This document shows positions 13,795-14,873 of a DNA stretch of 14,873 nt, in pieces. The stretch comes from JBOGZI01 sp050697275. Its GTDB lineage: Bacteria > Actinomycetota > Thermoleophilia > Solirubrobacterales > 70-9. The notes below the pieces were generated by a model, which saw nothing but the letters and a program-made list of their open reading frames with translations, was not told where the DNA came from and did not search any database. Every line of letters begins with the position of its first letter. Positions within the stretch are counted from its first letter, which is position 1. The DNA is taken from assembly GCA_050697275.1 (NCBI GenBank), contig JBOGZI010000111.1, forward strand, positions 1 to 14,873. Reading direction: 5' to 3'. The translations under genes were made by a program, and so were the position numbers.

Positions 13795-13805
13795 GCCGCC
13801 AAGGT

Positions 13806-14546
13806 CTATGCGCGGTGGACGTCCCGGGCGGTGGCCTGGGCGGTGGGCTTGACCGAGACGTAGTCGAGGTCGACGTGGGAGGGGCGGGTGACGACGAAGG
13901 CGATCACCTCGGCGACGTCCTCGGCGGTCAGCGGCTTCATCCCCTCGTAGACCTTGTCCGCCTTCGCCTGGTCTCCCTCGAAGCGGACCGCCGAGAACTC
14001 GGTCTCGACCATTCCCGGCGCGACCTCGCTGACCCGGATCGGCTTGCCCAGAAGCTCGAGCCGCAGGGTGCGGCTGAGCGCGTTGGCGGCGTGCTTGGCG
14101 GCGGTGTAGCCCGCGCCGCCCTCGTAGACCTCGACCCCGGCGACCGACCCGATCACGACCACGTGCCCGTCGCCGCTTCGCTCCAGGGCGGGGAGCAGGG
14201 CGCGGGTCACCCGCATCACCCCGAGCACATTCGTCTCGTACATCGTCCGCCACTGCTCCTCGTCGGCTTCGACTACGGGGTCGAGGCCGAGGGCGCCGCC
14301 GGCGTTGTTGACCAGGACCGAGGCCTCGGGGACCTCGCGCGCCAGCGCCGCGACCGAGTCCGGGTCGGTGACGTCGAGGCGCAGCGCCCGCCCGCCGACC
14401 TCAGCGGCGAGGCGCTCGCAGCGCTCCAGGCGGCGGGCCGCCGCCACCACCTCGAAGCCGGCGTCGCCCAGCGCCCTCACGGCGGCCGCGCCGATCCCGC
14501 TGCTGGCGCCGGTGACGACCGCGATCCGCTTCGGGCCATCCTCCAT
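13806..14546 (-). CDS. YdfG-type short-chain dehydrogenase (3-hydroxy acid dehydrogenase-like)
   Basis: This 246-residue classical SDR should interconvert a hydroxyl and a carbonyl using NADP(H). It shows the cofactor motif TGASSGIG (12-19), an Arg-rich stretch after strand 2 (AARRLER) favouring NADP, NNAG (80-83), Asn106, catalytic Ser134, Tyr147 and Lys151 (YTAAK), and the APGMVETEF region. The C-terminal segment ETEFSAVRFEGDQAKADKVY followed by LTAEDVAEVI closely follows E. coli YdfG and serine 3-dehydrogenases, which oxidise L-serine, L-allo-threonine and 3-hydroxy acids. Its neighbour, 7 bp upstream on the same strand, is glycerate kinase, suggesting a C3 hydroxyacid substrate such as tartronate semialdehyde or 3-hydroxypropionate (inference). 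The Shine-Dalgarno is weak, so coupling to the kinase is likely. Confidence 0.9.
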   Translation of the reverse strand: MEDGPKRIAVVTGASSGIGAAAVRALGDAGFEVVAAARRLERCERLAAEVGGRALRLDVTDPDSVAALAREVPEASVLVNNAGGALGLDPVVEADEEQWRTMYETNVLGVMRVTRALLPALERSGDGHVVVIGSVAGVEVYEGGAGYTAAKHAANALSRTLRLELLGKPIRVSEVAPGMVETEFSAVRFEGDQAKADKVYEGMKPLTAEDVAEVIAFVVTRPSHVDLDYVSVKPTAQATARDVHRA

Positions 14547-14553
14547 CGGACGT

Positions 14554-14873
14554 TCAACCTATGCGATTCGCGGCGATCTCCTCCGTCGCCCGCTCGATCG
14601 CTTCGGGATCGCCGGCCGTGCGCACCGACGCGAGCCCGAGGCGCCGCGCCTCCGCGTCGTCGAGCGCGCTGCTGCCGACGATCGCATGGGCTTCGACCTC
14701 GGCCTCCCGGCAGCGCCGCGCAATCTCGCCGACCAGCTTGCCCTCGGCGCTCTGGCGGTCGAGCCGCCCTTCTCCGGTGATCACCGCGGAGGCCCGCTCG
14801 AGGCGCCGGTCGAAGCCGAGCAGCCCGAGCACGAACGCCGCGCCGGGCACCAGCCGGGCGCCGAATGCCGCCC
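14554..14873 (-). CDS. Glycerate kinase, C-terminal part (gene continues beyond window)
   Basis: The last 106 residues or so of a glycerate 2-kinase of the GarK/GlxK type (glycerate to 2-phosphoglycerate with ATP) are present. The visible stretch runs from AAFGARLVPGAAFVLGLLGFD through the family signature ITGEGRLDRQSAEGK to the C-terminal strands with AHAIVGSSALDD. The N-terminal two-thirds lie beyond base 14873. The open frame runs to the window edge, and the GTG at 14850 is internal. The final residues (ATEEIAANRIG) are shorter and more divergent than in E. coli GarK but show no frameshift. It ends 7 bp before the dehydrogenase start, and both are probably in one operon. Confidence 0.88.
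   Translation of the reverse strand, partial: AAFGARLVPGAAFVLGLLGFDRRLERASAVITGEGRLDRQSAEGKLVGEIARRCREAEVEAHAIVGSSALDDAEARRLGLASVRTAGDPEAIERATEEIAANRIG

Noticed and set aside
13780..14253. N-terminal extension of the LuxR-type regulator across the dehydrogenase gene
   Set aside because: Low-complexity Arg/Gly/Pro sequence antiphase to a clear SDR on the same strand; a GTG with a leaderless -10 gives a sensible start at 13779.
13815..14780. 321-codon plus-strand frame over the dehydrogenase and kinase genes
   Set aside because: It is the reverse shadow of two well-supported minus-strand genes and has biased Asp/Gly/Val/Arg composition.

Overview
The window looks like chromosomal DNA from a high-GC actinobacterium, roughly 70% G+C by eye (not counted). 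GTG starts, 4-bp stop/start overlaps and strong third-position GC bias are all common. The protein types (FTR1 permease with a large extracellular N-terminus, S13 peptidase, patatin, LuxR/TPR regulator) would fit Thermoleophilia/Solirubrobacterales, but placement below phylum is a guess. No rRNA, tRNA, CRISPR array, insertion sequence or phage gene was found. No stretch longer than 300 bases lacks a gene.

Layout. (1) 1-3857, plus strand: a compact trio of an FTR1-type iron permease (5' end cut by the window), a divergent HyuA/oxoprolinase-like protein and a small membrane-anchored helical protein, joined by overlapping stop/start codons. (2) 3918-6832, plus strand: surE and ligA, overlapping by 4 bp, with surE apparently leaderless. 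(3) 6859-8175, minus strand: a secreted PBP4-type D-Ala-D-Ala carboxypeptidase, convergent with ligA. (4) 8306-9583, plus strand: a patatin-like hydrolase, divergent from the carboxypeptidase and probably leaderless. (5) 9683-12023: small accessory genes, namely a DHFR/RibD-fold reductase (plus), and a SnoaL-like protein, a class I methyltransferase and a cupin (minus; cupin and methyltransferase overlap by 4 bp). (6) 12145-14873, minus strand, read right to left: the end of a glycerate kinase, a YdfG-type short-chain dehydrogenase, then a TPR-rich LuxR-type regulator with its own probable leaderless promoter and a strong 3' hairpin.

How the genes fit together. The first trio probably forms one transport unit: a membrane iron channel, an extracytoplasmic helical partner resembling the permease's own extracellular domain, and a cytoplasmic ASKHA-fold protein whose canonical HyuA nucleotide-site residues are changed. 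This departs from the usual EfeUOB set and is the best candidate for something undescribed. The glycerate kinase/dehydrogenase pair suggests C3 hydroxyacid metabolism. The regulator may control the cupin-methyltransferase pair just downstream. Three genes share a clear -10 hexamer 7-9 nt before the start codon, which indicates leaderless mRNAs. The carboxypeptidase leader places a perfect hairpin between a consensus Shine-Dalgarno sequence and the ATG.
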